This document shows, piece after piece, positions 17,409 through 25,605 of a DNA stretch of 64,000 bases (position 1 is the first letter of the stretch; every line of letters starts with the position of its first letter). The stretch covers positions 125,373-189,372 of the forward strand of contig NZ_LMLE01000001.1 in assembly GCF_001422545.1 (NCBI RefSeq), read 5' to 3'. The position numbers were made by a program, and so were the translations under genes. Origin of the DNA: Pedobacter sp. Leaf41 (lineage in GTDB: Bacteria > Bacteroidota > Bacteroidia > Sphingobacteriales > Sphingobacteriaceae). The notes beneath the pieces were generated by a model. It did not search any database. It was not told the DNA's origin and saw only the letters and a program-made list of their open reading frames with translations.

Positions 17409-18467
17409 CTATTCTTCTTCTCTGAAATAAACTTTGTAAAAGTTCATCGATTTATCATCATCGTAACCTTTCTCAATCATATCCTTGTTGCCATGAATGT
17501 AGATGTGGAAATTCTTATCCAATTTTAAAACACTTTTGTAAGCACGAGCCTGCTTTTTTACTGCCGATTCTGCAATCTCAAAGTTATCAGCAATCGGGCT
17601 TTCGTATTCTTCTTCGTAGTTTTTTTTGTAGTTTTTAAACGATTCTATTCCTTCGGCATTGCCTATTACTTCGTTCCCGAATTCTTCAATATCAAAAGTT
17701 TCCTTCTCCTTGAAATACTTCATCGAACGATTTAAGAGATCAATTTTATCTGCTTTGCTAATTTCATAGTCATCATCCAGTTTTTGAGTTACGAAGTTTT
17801 TGTAAACACCTAAAACGTTATTGGTTTGATTGTAGCTATCATTTCTGATCTTCAATTTCAAAAACTCATCTTTCCAATAAACAGCAGATTCGTTGCTGCT
17901 TTTCGCCTGATCCAACACCACTACTTTGTAGCCTTCACTTTTATCAGTATTAAAAATCAAACAGCCTTTATCCAGTTTATTAATGCTAATGGCGTCCTGC
18001 TCATAGCTCATATTAAAGCCGTCGTCTTTAGGGAAAACTTTTAAATAAGTGTCTTTAGTTTCCGATTTGAAAATTCCAAGCACATCCATTTGTTCACCTT
18101 CAATTTGTACCTTTTCGAAATATGCCACGTACAATTCGCCCGATTTTATTTTCGGATGGTTGGCTACATCATATAGATACTTCGCCAATTGCTGCGAATC
18201 TTCGTGAAAAAGCGCATTGTTTTCAAAAATTTCGTGTGCAAAATGATAAACCTCATTTAGATTTAGGTTATCATTCGGATGATAAAAACGGTAGACTTCA
18301 TTTACCTTTTCGAAAGGCTTTAAGAAATATTGCATTAACAAATTGCTCAAAATCTCATCATCAATCTTTAACGGCGCATCAGATAATTTATAATATTCTT
18401 CTACCAATTTATTGCCGGTATGGTGGATAGAAAGTTGCTTTAAGTTTGCCTCGAAAAATGAAATCAT
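17409..18467 (-). CDS. YejK/NdpA-family nucleoid-associated protein
   Basis: This is a 352-residue cytosolic protein of the 37-kDa nucleoid-associated family (NA37). Recognised by the N-terminal ISIHH-like start (FFEANLKQLSIHHTGNKLVEE), the central LYVAYFEKVQIEGEQMDVLGIFKSE, and the acidic/basic C-terminal half ending in the YKSVLKLDKNFHIYIHG motif. Family members bind DNA or the nucleoid; the function is poorly defined. Its own -7 promoter box lies 5 nt before the ATG. It is monocistronic. A pair of short direct repeats (ACTCATG) lies in the 83-bp gap before the DUF58 gene. Confidence 0.85.
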   Translation of the reverse strand: MISFFEANLKQLSIHHTGNKLVEEYYKLSDAPLKIDDEILSNLLMQYFLKPFEKVNEVYRFYHPNDNLNLNEVYHFAHEIFENNALFHEDSQQLAKYLYDVANHPKIKSGELYVAYFEKVQIEGEQMDVLGIFKSETKDTYLKVFPKDDGFNMSYEQDAISINKLDKGCLIFNTDKSEGYKVVVLDQAKSSNESAVYWKDEFLKLKIRNDSYNQTNNVLGVYKNFVTQKLDDDYEISKADKIDLLNRSMKYFKEKETFDIEEFGNEVIGNAEGIESFKNYKKNYEEEYESPIADNFEIAESAVKKQARAYKSVLKLDKNFHIYIHGNKDMIEKGYDDDKSMNFYKVYFREEE

Positions 18468-18472
18468 GGCGG

Positions 18473-18480
18473 CAAAAGTA
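18473..18480 (-). promoter_or_regulatory. -7 promoter box (TACTTTTG) of the nucleoid protein gene
   Basis: TACTTTTG on the minus strand matches TAnnTTTG and ends 5 nt before the ATG at 18467, predicting a leaderless or near-leaderless transcript. No clear -33 TTG was found at the usual spacing. Confidence 0.55.
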
Positions 18481-18706
18481 AGGAAATAATTAGCGATGTA
18501 TAGTTAAATGTATATATCTTTTGAAAAGCGAATACTGGAGTCGATAGTTAAATCAGTCCTGTACTAAAGGTACTACTACGGAGTTTTCTGCTATAGCTCC
18601 GATTGACAGACCGGAGGCTGCTGCGTCAATTAGGTTTAATTTACTTAGCTGGTGCAACTATGAAAAATCATGCAAATTGTATACCTTAAATTATAAATCA
18701 TTAAAT

Positions 18707-19108
18707 ATGAAAGCTGCAGTAATCATCATTTTGTTAATAGCGAGCTTAAACACTGTCGCTCAAAAGGCCTTTGAAATGGAACATTACTATGGCAAAACCA
18801 AAAATTTTGAAATAAAATTATCATTGGCTAATGGCTACATTTTAGGTAGTAAGATTATTAAAACTGACATTAAAACAGACAAGGTTGTAAAATATCTTCC
18901 AAATAAAATTCAAGGAGAAAACACGCTAAGTCTGGTGTTTCTTCCAGACATCAATGATAAGACAATTAAAAGAAGAAAGCGAGATAATATCATCCTGTAC
19001 AAGATGAAAGATGATTATGAAATGTTGCCCGATAAAATTATTGGGAGTTATGGTGTGGATCTCAAGACTTACAGTTTCAAACTTTATAAACTAAGAACTA
19101 ATCACTAA
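18707..19108 (+). CDS. Small secreted protein, unknown function
   Basis: This is a 133-residue protein with a signal peptide (MKAAVIIILLIASLNTVAQ) and a mature domain of about 114 residues rich in Lys and Ile (HYYGKTKNFEIKLSLANGYI; SLVFLPDINDKTIKRRKRDN; DKIIGSYGVDLKTYSFKLYKL). The ATG at 18707 is taken because it gives the signal peptide; the frame is open ten codons upstream from a TTG. I do not recognise the family. It ends 11 nt inside the convergent thioredoxin-like gene, so the 3' ends overlap. The 240 bp upstream hold a short inverted repeat near 18575-18640 but no gene. Confidence 0.7.
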   Translation: MKAAVIIILLIASLNTVAQKAFEMEHYYGKTKNFEIKLSLANGYILGSKIIKTDIKTDKVVKYLPNKIQGENTLSLVFLPDINDKTIKRRKRDNIILYKMKDDYEMLPDKIIGSYGVDLKTYSFKLYKLRTNH

Positions 19109-19670
19109 CTTTTAGTTTATTTAAAAAATCGACAATCTTTTTATCGGCATAATTTGCAATTCCCTCATGCCTGAATGACAATCTTCCTTGTTTATCGAAA
19201 ATTACAGTTGTGGGAAGAGCGCCAGAAAAAATTTGATCAGGAATAGTGCTTGTTACCTTAAATACTGGCATTTCATATTTTCTGTTCGTCATAAACTTTA
19301 CCGATTTTTCCAAATCACCATCAGCATCTGCAAAAATAAAAACTACATTTTTATCATCCTTAAACTTTTGGTATAGTTTATTTATAGAAGGCATTTCTGC
19401 TCTGCAAGGCGGGCACCAGGTTGCCCAAAAATTCAAGAAAATAACTTTACCCTTTAAGTTGCCCAAATCAATAGCATTTCCTTTTGCATCCTGGAACTTA
19501 ATTCCACTCAAATCCATTGCCGCTTTTGGGAATTCAGCAATAGAGGGAGAATAGAGTCCTATTTCCATTAATCCTCTAATCAGCAGAGCTTTCGCATCGG
19601 GCACAAAAACAATTACTAACAGCAATGCAATGAAAAGTCCGTTGACGATATTTTTCTTGATAAATTTCAT
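19098..19670 (-). CDS. TlpA/ResA-like membrane-anchored thioredoxin
   Basis: This is a 190-residue thiol-disulfide oxidoreductase tethered by an N-terminal helix (residues ~8-25) and facing the periplasm. The thioredoxin fold has the active site FWATWCPPCR with Cys86 and Cys89, followed by PSINKLYQKF, the cis-Pro loop GALPTTVIFDKQG and C-terminal helix. Such proteins reduce periplasmic disulfides, for example during cytochrome maturation. The ATG lies 13 nt after the stop of the hutU remnant, so this gene once followed an intact hutU and may have been co-transcribed with it. Confidence 0.9.
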   Translation of the reverse strand: MKFIKKNIVNGLFIALLLVIVFVPDAKALLIRGLMEIGLYSPSIAEFPKAAMDLSGIKFQDAKGNAIDLGNLKGKVIFLNFWATWCPPCRAEMPSINKLYQKFKDDKNVVFIFADADGDLEKSVKFMTNRKYEMPVFKVTSTIPDQIFSGALPTTVIFDKQGRLSFRHEGIANYADKKIVDFLNKLKVSD

Positions 19671-19683
19671 TTTATTTAAGTTA

Positions 19684-19833
19684 TTACTCTTCGCAGGATT
19701 TATTTTTCAATTCCAATCTAAATTTTCTGGCGGTATCTTTTGCAATATCGTAACCTGCATCAGCATGTCGAATAACGCCCATTGCAGGATCATTATGCAA
19801 CACTCTTTTTAATCTTGCCTCAGCTTTAGGTGT
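19684..19833 (-). pseudogene. hutU: C-terminal remnant of urocanate hydratase
   Basis: Read on the minus strand, 49 codons plus TAA encode the end of a urocanate hydratase: [19 protein letters not shown] then [35 protein letters not shown] is characteristic of the HutU C-terminus. An in-frame TGA directly precedes it and the similarity stops there, so more than 90% of the gene (normally over 500 codons) is gone. No start codon or promoter is evident. HutU performs the second step of histidine degradation, urocanate to imidazolonepropionate. A remnant of hutH lies about 9 kb away. Confidence 0.75.
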
Positions 19834-19921
19834 TCATTTTAATTTAAACCATCGCTTAACTTTTGGCTCATAAATAAAAGCAATGTTACTTTCCAAAGAT
19901 ATAGAATTGAACAACATTTGC

Positions 19922-19929
19922 TACTTTTG
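19922..19929 (+). promoter_or_regulatory. -7 promoter box (TACTTTTG) of the His/Cys-rich protein gene
   Basis: TACTTTTG matches TAnnTTTG and ends 5 nt before the TTG start at 19935. Its position supports that unusual start codon and a leaderless transcript. Confidence 0.5.
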
Positions 19930-19934
19930 GGAAA

Positions 19935-20267
19935 TTGAAAAAGCACAGGCAAAGCGTTAGGAAGTATTTGTCGGCATTTATGCTGATTGTTTTTGCTATT
20001 GCCCTAACCCCTTGGAGTGTTTTACACCACCATCAAGAGATTCCTATTCCCAAAAAGGAAATTAATTGTCACCACGTTAGCCATGTGCAATCTCATGGCG
20101 ATACCTGTTTGATTTGTAATGCCAGCTTCGAAAAGGATTACGTTCAAACACACCACATTTACAGAATATTTCTTTCAGCAAAATTGTTGAGTTCTACTCA
20201 GCCAATTTTGACAAACTCCTATGTAGCACTGCTCAGCACCGACTTGCGTGGGCCTCCTCTTGCATAA
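19935..20267 (+). CDS. Small His/Cys-rich membrane or secreted protein
   Basis: This is a 110-residue protein with a basic N-terminus (KKHRQSVRKY), one hydrophobic segment (residues ~13-28, LSAFMLIVFAIALTPWSVLH) and a small extracytoplasmic part rich in potential metal ligands: HHHQ right after the helix, CHHVSHVQSHGDTCLIC, and a later HHI. The start is a TTG placed 5 nt after a -7 box; the first ATG (residue 16) would remove the basic N-region. The TonB receptor gene follows 125 nt downstream. The pairing suggests binding or handling of a transition metal such as zinc or copper; this is inference, and I do not recognise a named family. Confidence 0.65.
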   Translation: MKKHRQSVRKYLSAFMLIVFAIALTPWSVLHHHQEIPIPKKEINCHHVSHVQSHGDTCLICNASFEKDYVQTHHIYRIFLSAKLLSSTQPILTNSYVALLSTDLRGPPLA

Positions 20268-20392
20268 TCTTTCCGAAATTTTGAATCCATTGAATGGATT
20301 AATCAATTGTTTTTACGTCAATAAAGTAAGTTATGCCCTGTATCAGTGCTGATTTATCCTTTTTGACTCATTCTGTTTTATTATAAAAAAAT

Positions 20393-22711
20393 ATGAAAAG
20401 ATTACAGCTTATAGGCTTAGTAATTCTATATACTTTGTTGAGCAATACAGCTTTTGCTCTTGCTTTAAAAGATATTAAAGGTAAAGTTATTGATGCCAGT
20501 AACAACCAAACTCTACCTGGCGCAACCATTTACATTCCCGATTTAAAAGTTACTGCTATCACCAATAATGATGGTGAGTTTATGCTTAACAACCTGCCAA
20601 ATAAGGGGAGTTATTTAGTGGAGGTACATTACATTGGTTACAAAACGGCAACTAAGATTGTTAATTTTGCCAATGCACCAACTTTAGAATTCGCTCTGCA
20701 ACCTACTGCGATTGAAACTAAAGAAATTGTAATTACAGGTAGCATCATCAGCAGCACAAGCAAACGAAACAGTGCTTCATCGGCAGTGGTGGGCAAAGAC
20801 CAGCTTTTGGCACCATCTACCAACCTGATTGATGCATTAACAAGAGTGCCTGGAGTTTCGCAAATTACCACTGGGCCGTCGATTTCGAAGCCTGTGATTC
20901 GTGGGTTGGGTTATAACCGAATTGTAACTTTAGACGATGGAATAAAGCAGCAAGGACAACAATGGGGAGATGAGCACGGTATTGAAATTGATCAGTTTAA
21001 ATCTGATAGAATTGAGATCCTGCGTGGTGCGGCTTCGCTCATGTATGGGTCTGACGCATTGGGCGGCGTGATTAATATTTTAGAGCCAGGTACAGCTCCA
21101 GAAGGACAAATTAATGGCGAATTTATTACCAATTATTCTACCAATAACGGTTTAACAGCCAATTCATTAATGCTAAATGGAAATGAAAATGGTTTCGTTT
21201 GGAGGGCTCGGGGAACTTACAAAAATGCCTATTCATTTAAAACACCTACCGGATATTTCCCAAATTCTGGGTTTAATGAAACGGATTTAAGCGGGATGAT
21301 TGGATTGAACAAGAGCTGGGGCTACACGCACTTAAACGTATCGAGTTTTCGCAATAACATTGGCTTTTATGAGCCTGCGCTAGACGATAACGGAAATTTT
21401 GTTAAAGAAAATGGCGAAGCTCTCATTAACTCCGATTTCAAAAACCGCGAATTAGATTATCCCCGTCAGGATATTCGTCACTTTAAAATTGCGTTAAACA
21501 ATAACTTCATTCTTGGAAATGGCAATTTGAAAGCTGATTTTGGTTATCAACAGAATCAACGCAGAGAGTTGGAAGATGGTCCTGAACCTGCATTGTTTTT
21601 CGATTTGAAAACGTTTACCGGCGATCTGAAATATTATTTACATGAAACTAATGGCTGGCAACCAGTTTTTGGCCTAAGCGCAGATGCTGGCCGGAGCTTG
21701 AATAAAGCTGATGATGAGTTTTTAATTCCAGATTACAATACCTACGGAATAGGTGTTTTCGCATTTGCGAAGAAGAATTGGGAGAACAACACCTTCAGCA
21801 TTGGTGCCCGTTACGATTTTCGTAAAAATAATGGTAAGCAGTTGTTTAAGGATGGCGAAGAAATTTTTGCCCCATTCCAAAACAAGTTTTCTAATGTAAG
21901 TGGTGCGTTGGGCTTCACCCATCAATTTAACGAGGAATGGAATTTTAAAGCAAACGCAGGTTCAGCATTTCGTGCTCCAAACCCTGCAGAGTTGGCCTCG
22001 AATGGTGTGCATGAAGGTACTTTCAGGTATGAAATTGGTAACTCAGCTTTAAGTCCGGAACGCAGTTACCAGGTAGATGCCGCTTTGGAATATGAAGGGA
22101 AAATTGTGAGTGCAAGTGCTAGCGTTTACAATAACTATGTACATAATTTTATTTATGCATCAAACAATGGCGAGATCATCAATGCTGAAGGTGATGATTA
22201 TCCAGTGTATCGGTATGGCCAGGTGAATGCAAACCTTTATGGTGCAGAGGCAACTTTAACCATTCACCCGGTTCCTTTTATTCATTTTGAAAATACTTTT
22301 GGTTATGTGCATGCCCAGAATACTTCATTAAGTAAGCCATTGGCATTTATTCCTGCCGGAACACTACGTAACGAATTGCGTTTTGAACCTAAAATAAAAG
22401 GTACTAATGATGCTTATTTATCGGTAGGAATTAATTCGGCCTTCAAGCAAGCTCGTGTTGATGATGTTTTCGAAACTCAAACCAGTGGATACACATTGCT
22501 AAATGCTGGTTTAGGTGCTACCTTCAATTTAGGGAAACAACCACTTAAATTATCCGTGTCGGCCAATAATATTTTAAACCAGAAGTATTATGATGCTTTA
22601 AGCAGATACAAACCTGGGCGCTTAGATTACCAAAATCCAAACTTCGGAATTTATAATGTGGGTAGAAACATCACCTTCGGGCTATATTTGCCTTTTAGTT
22701 TAGCGAAATAA
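20393..22711 (+). CDS. TonB-dependent outer-membrane receptor, probable metal (ZnuD-like)
   Basis: This is a 772-residue outer-membrane receptor with a signal peptide (1-22), a carboxypeptidase-regulatory-like beta domain (~28-110, KGKVIDASNNQTLPGATIYI), a plug domain (~125-230, SSAVVGKDQLLAPSTNLIDA ... RIEILRGAASLMYGSDALGG) and a 22-strand barrel ending in a terminal Phe-rich strand (GRNITFGLYLPFSLAK). The plug stretch DDGIKQQGQQWGDEHGIEID resembles zinc/copper-type receptors of the ZnuD group rather than SusC or siderophore receptors. Together with the His/Cys-rich protein encoded upstream, metal uptake is the best guess. A strong terminator follows. Confidence 0.88.
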   Translation: MKRLQLIGLVILYTLLSNTAFALALKDIKGKVIDASNNQTLPGATIYIPDLKVTAITNNDGEFMLNNLPNKGSYLVEVHYIGYKTATKIVNFANAPTLEFALQPTAIETKEIVITGSIISSTSKRNSASSAVVGKDQLLAPSTNLIDALTRVPGVSQITTGPSISKPVIRGLGYNRIVTLDDGIKQQGQQWGDEHGIEIDQFKSDRIEILRGAASLMYGSDALGGVINILEPGTAPEGQINGEFITNYSTNNGLTANSLMLNGNENGFVWRARGTYKNAYSFKTPTGYFPNSGFNETDLSGMIGLNKSWGYTHLNVSSFRNNIGFYEPALDDNGNFVKENGEALINSDFKNRELDYPRQDIRHFKIALNNNFILGNGNLKADFGYQQNQRRELEDGPEPALFFDLKTFTGDLKYYLHETNGWQPVFGLSADAGRSLNKADDEFLIPDYNTYGIGVFAFAKKNWENNTFSIGARYDFRKNNGKQLFKDGEEIFAPFQNKFSNVSGALGFTHQFNEEWNFKANAGSAFRAPNPAELASNGVHEGTFRYEIGNSALSPERSYQVDAALEYEGKIVSASASVYNNYVHNFIYASNNGEIINAEGDDYPVYRYGQVNANLYGAEATLTIHPVPFIHFENTFGYVHAQNTSLSKPLAFIPAGTLRNELRFEPKIKGTNDAYLSVGINSAFKQARVDDVFETQTSGYTLLNAGLGATFNLGKQPLKLSVSANNILNQKYYDALSRYKPGRLDYQNPNFGIYNVGRNITFGLYLPFSLAK

Positions 22712-22732
22712 TTACAAGTACATCTTGATAAG

Positions 22733-22781
22733 AATAGCCGCAGACTCACAAATTATTTGTGAAGCTGCGGCTATTTTTTTT
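22733..22781 (+). terminator. Terminator after the TonB receptor
   Basis: AATAGCCGCAG ... CTGCGGCTATT form an 11-bp stem with an inner TCACAAAT/ATTTGTGA extension, followed by TTTTTT. It is positioned 22 nt after the stop. Confidence 0.85.
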
Positions 22782-22867
22782 ATTCCGTGGTCTGTGTCCG
22801 CACAGACCACTTTAGCGAAATATCAATGGGTAGGTAAGAAGCCGTGATTTGACTTTTTTATAATCAA

Positions 22868-22894
22868 AGATTTGTCGGCTGCGCTCGAAATGAT
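22868..22894. repeat. Dispersed repeat copy (core TCGRCTDCGCYC)
   Basis: The string TGTCGGCTGCGCTCGAAATG and its flanks match, with substitutions, copies at 40612-40640 and 53697-53725. Such short repeats are scattered through many Bacteroidota genomes. This copy sits in the gap before the convergent OYE gene. Confidence 0.5.
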
Positions 22895-22904
22895 GGCTTT
22901 GTCT

Positions 22905-23984
22905 TTACTTTTTAACCGGCTCTCTTTTTGCCCTCACGTATTGATTTGGCCATTCTGTATCGTCGCCTAAAACCTGTGCCGCATGGGTTGGAAAATAAGC
23001 ATCACGAAGTGATTCGCGGGCGATAAAAATCAAATCAGCTTTATCTTCCTGAAGAATATCCTCTGCCTGTTGTGCGTCGACAATAATACCAACTGCACCT
23101 GTATAAATTCCAATTTCATTTCTGATTTTATCAGCAAAAGGGACCTGATAATTTGGCCCCGCAGGTATAAAAGCATCAGGTACATTCCCTCCAGATGAGG
23201 TATCAATTAAATCAACTCCTCTATCTTTTAAAACTGCCGATAATTGAAGCGAGTCATGCTCATTCCAACCATTTTCGGTCCAGTCTGTTGCAGAAATACG
23301 CACAAAAATCGGTAAGTTTTCAGGCCAAACTGATTGCACAGCTTCTACTACGTCGATCACCAGGCGGATGCGGTTTTCAAAACTGCCGCCATAAACGTCG
23401 GTGCGGTTATTGCTTAGCGGACTAAAAAATTGATGCAACAGATAGCCGTGTGCTGCATGGATTTCCACTACTTTATACCCTGCTTCTAAAGCCCGTTTTG
23501 CAGCAGCTCTGAAAGCAAAAACGATATCCTGAATTTCAGAAATGCTCAATTCATGTGGTATAACTTGTCCATTTTTGAATGGAAGTGGAGAGGGCCCAAC
23601 TGGTAACCAACTGTTTCCGCCCTCGGCAATTTGTTCTCCGCCATTCCAAGGCAATTCGCAACTTGCTTTTCTCCCTGCATGTGCCAGCTGGATACCGGCA
23701 ATTGCTCCGTTTGCATGGATAAATGAAACAATTTGCTTCAACTTTTCAAGATGCTCATCCTTCCAGATACCTAAATCGGCATGGGTAATTCTACCCTCTG
23801 GAACAACAGCAGTTGCTTCCTGGATAATTAAACCCGCACCACCAACAGCCCGGCTTCCTAAGTGTACCAAGTGCCAATCATTGGCAAAGCCATCCACAGC
23901 AGAGTATTGGCACATTGGCGATATTACAATTCTATTTTTTAAGGTTACATCCTTTAAGGTGAAAGGAGAGAATAATTTTGACAT
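22905..23984 (-). CDS. Old-yellow-enzyme family NADPH dehydrogenase (YqjM-like)
   Basis: This is a 359-residue FMN-dependent ene-reductase. It has the bacterial YqjM-subclass features: Cys25 and Tyr27 in ISPMCQYSA, the substrate-anion-binding HxxH in EIHAAHGYLLHQFFSPLSNNR, RIRLVIDVVEAV, and the phosphate-binding C-terminal AVGIIVDAQQAEDIL. YqjM-type enzymes reduce activated C=C bonds of enals, enones and nitro compounds in oxidative stress or xenobiotic detoxification. It is the last gene of a run with an aldo/keto reductase and a DoxX protein, all on the minus strand. Confidence 0.93.
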   Translation of the reverse strand: MSKLFSPFTLKDVTLKNRIVISPMCQYSAVDGFANDWHLVHLGSRAVGGAGLIIQEATAVVPEGRITHADLGIWKDEHLEKLKQIVSFIHANGAIAGIQLAHAGRKASCELPWNGGEQIAEGGNSWLPVGPSPLPFKNGQVIPHELSISEIQDIVFAFRAAAKRALEAGYKVVEIHAAHGYLLHQFFSPLSNNRTDVYGGSFENRIRLVIDVVEAVQSVWPENLPIFVRISATDWTENGWNEHDSLQLSAVLKDRGVDLIDTSSGGNVPDAFIPAGPNYQVPFADKIRNEIGIYTGAVGIIVDAQQAEDILQEDKADLIFIARESLRDAYFPTHAAQVLGDDTEWPNQYVRAKREPVKK

Positions 23985-24051
23985 GATTATTTAGATTTTA
24001 CCGCAAGCAAATTAACGTATTTCGACCCCATTTTGCGTTCGGGTTTGATAT

Positions 24052-25041
24052 TTAAAAACCTGCGTTTTGCAGTTCAGTATTGATGAATTGAATTTCCTCG
24101 GCACTCAATTTTACATTGATAGCCTCCGCATTTTGAACAGATTGTTTCTCATTCCTAGCGCCAGCCAGGGCAATCGTAATTCCAGGCCTTTCGATTGTCC
24201 AACGCAAAACAAGTTGAGATAAGGTTGCATTTTTTTCATCAGCCAAAGGCTTAATTTTTTCCAAAAATGCATTTGTTTTTTGAATACTATCTGGAGTGAA
24301 GAATTTGTTTCCCTTCCGATGATCGCCTTCCTCAAATTGATAATCAGAAGTCATTTTGCCGGTGAGCAAACCTCTTTCCATCGGACTATAAGCCAAAATA
24401 GATTTGTTTTTTTCTATACAATAAGGAACCGTTTCTACTTCAACGCCACGGTTTACCATACTAAAAGGAATTTGATTGGAAATAATTTCCAACGTTTGAT
24501 CTGCCTCTTTCAACTGTGCCACATTATAATTACAAACACCAGCGTAACGCACTTTCCCCTGTTCAATTAATCTACTAACGGCTTCAAAAGTTTCGCTGAT
24601 TGGCGTAGTTTCATCGGCCCAATGGATTTGGTATAAATCGATGTAATCGGTTCCCAGCCTTTTCAAAGATTGTTCACACTCATAAATTACACTTTCTTTT
24701 CCGGCATACTTATAAATGTCGATGTTCTTGCCATCGTTATCTTTTGATTGCATGGCCAACTTGCCTTTTTCCAGGTCCCAGCGCATGCCAAACTTGGTAA
24801 CCAGTTGAATTTTATCTCTGGAGATTTCTTTCACTGCTTCGCCCACAATCTCTTCACTTTCGCCCTGTCCGTAAATGGGTGCGGTATCTATTGAGGTTAC
24901 ACCCAAATGGTAACCTGCTCTTATTGCGCTAATAGCATCATTTCTATCAGTACTTCCCCACATCCATCCACCAGCTGCCCAGGCACCAAATGTAATGGCA
25001 GAAAGTTCTAAATCTGAATTTCCTATTTTTCTGTATTCCAT
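24052..25041 (-). CDS. Aldo/keto reductase
   Basis: This is a 329-residue NADPH-dependent TIM-barrel reductase. The catalytic tetrad is visible: Asp and Tyr in SIDTAPIYGQGESE, Lys in IQLVTKFG, His in DLYQIHWADE. The C-terminal NADPH-binding region reads ITIALAGARNEKQSVQNAEA. It converts aldehydes or ketones to alcohols; the substrate is unknown. It follows the DoxX gene with a 2-nt gap and is 67 nt from the OYE gene, so the three form a probable redox/detoxification operon. Confidence 0.93.
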   Translation of the reverse strand: MEYRKIGNSDLELSAITFGAWAAGGWMWGSTDRNDAISAIRAGYHLGVTSIDTAPIYGQGESEEIVGEAVKEISRDKIQLVTKFGMRWDLEKGKLAMQSKDNDGKNIDIYKYAGKESVIYECEQSLKRLGTDYIDLYQIHWADETTPISETFEAVSRLIEQGKVRYAGVCNYNVAQLKEADQTLEIISNQIPFSMVNRGVEVETVPYCIEKNKSILAYSPMERGLLTGKMTSDYQFEEGDHRKGNKFFTPDSIQKTNAFLEKIKPLADEKNATLSQLVLRWTIERPGITIALAGARNEKQSVQNAEAINVKLSAEEIQFINTELQNAGF

Positions 25042-25043
25042 AA

Positions 25044-25439
25044 TTATTTTTTTATGATTTTATCTACTGCGTAAGTATTGTATGGTAAATGTGCCAGTAA
25101 CACCGCCACAAATGCGACATGTATTAATTGGGAAGGTAAGGCATCCCAGTTTTCGATCACAGTAGTGCCGAAAATAAGCGTTAGTGAAATTAAGCCTGCA
25201 AGTAATAATCCTTGTCGGGTAAATAAGCCCCAAATAATTAATACGCCAGCAATAAATTCGGCAATGGGTAAAATGTAGCTGAAAGGAACCACCAAAGCAT
25301 CGGGCAAAAATGATTTCGAAAATTGATCAACCATCCAATTGCTAAAACCAGTAAGTTTTGGTAGCCGAACCAACCCGTGACCGAAAAAACTTAAGCCGAT
25401 TGCCAAACGACAAAGTAAGTATGCCCAATTTTTATCCAT
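25044..25439 (-). CDS. DoxX-family membrane protein
   Basis: This is a 131-residue protein with four hydrophobic segments and the DoxX pattern: LLCRLAIGLSFFGHGLVRLP at the N-terminus, PFSYILPIAEFIAGVLIIWG, and LAGLISLTLIFGTTVIENWD. DoxX relatives are linked to quinone or thiol redox processes in membranes. The ATG at 25439 is preferred: the frame opens nine codons earlier with a TTG, but that TTG overlaps a TATGTTTG -7 box. Confidence 0.85.
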   Translation of the reverse strand: MDKNWAYLLCRLAIGLSFFGHGLVRLPKLTGFSNWMVDQFSKSFLPDALVVPFSYILPIAEFIAGVLIIWGLFTRQGLLLAGLISLTLIFGTTVIENWDALPSQLIHVAFVAVLLAHLPYNTYAVDKIIKK

Positions 25440-25455
25440 TTTTAATGCTTTCTCA

Positions 25456-25463
25456 CAAACATA
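25456..25463 (-). promoter_or_regulatory. -7 promoter box (TATGTTTG) of the DoxX-AKR-OYE operon
   Basis: TATGTTTG on the minus strand matches TAnnTTTG and ends 16 nt before the DoxX ATG at 25439. No good -33 element was seen. Confidence 0.45.
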
Positions 25464-25572
25464 CAATCCAAATGTTAAGGAAGTTTTAATGCAACGGATA
25501 TTAAACTTAGTTTTTACAAAGAGGTTATAAAAAAATATCTACCCAAAAATTTGGAATCTAAATAATAAGCTA

Positions 25573-25602
25573 TACTTTAGTGTATTATTTAACTAATACA
25601 GT
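25573..25602 (+). promoter_or_regulatory. -7 box and palindromic GntR operator of the ABC operon
   Basis: TACTTTAG (25573-25580, one mismatch to TAnnTTTG) is directly followed by the perfect inverted repeat TGTATTA-tttaac-TAATACA (25581-25600), just before the ATG at 25606. A repressor bound here would cover the transcription start. The operon encodes its own GntR-family regulator, the obvious candidate ligand-responsive repressor. Confidence 0.6.
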
Positions 25603-25605
25603 ATT

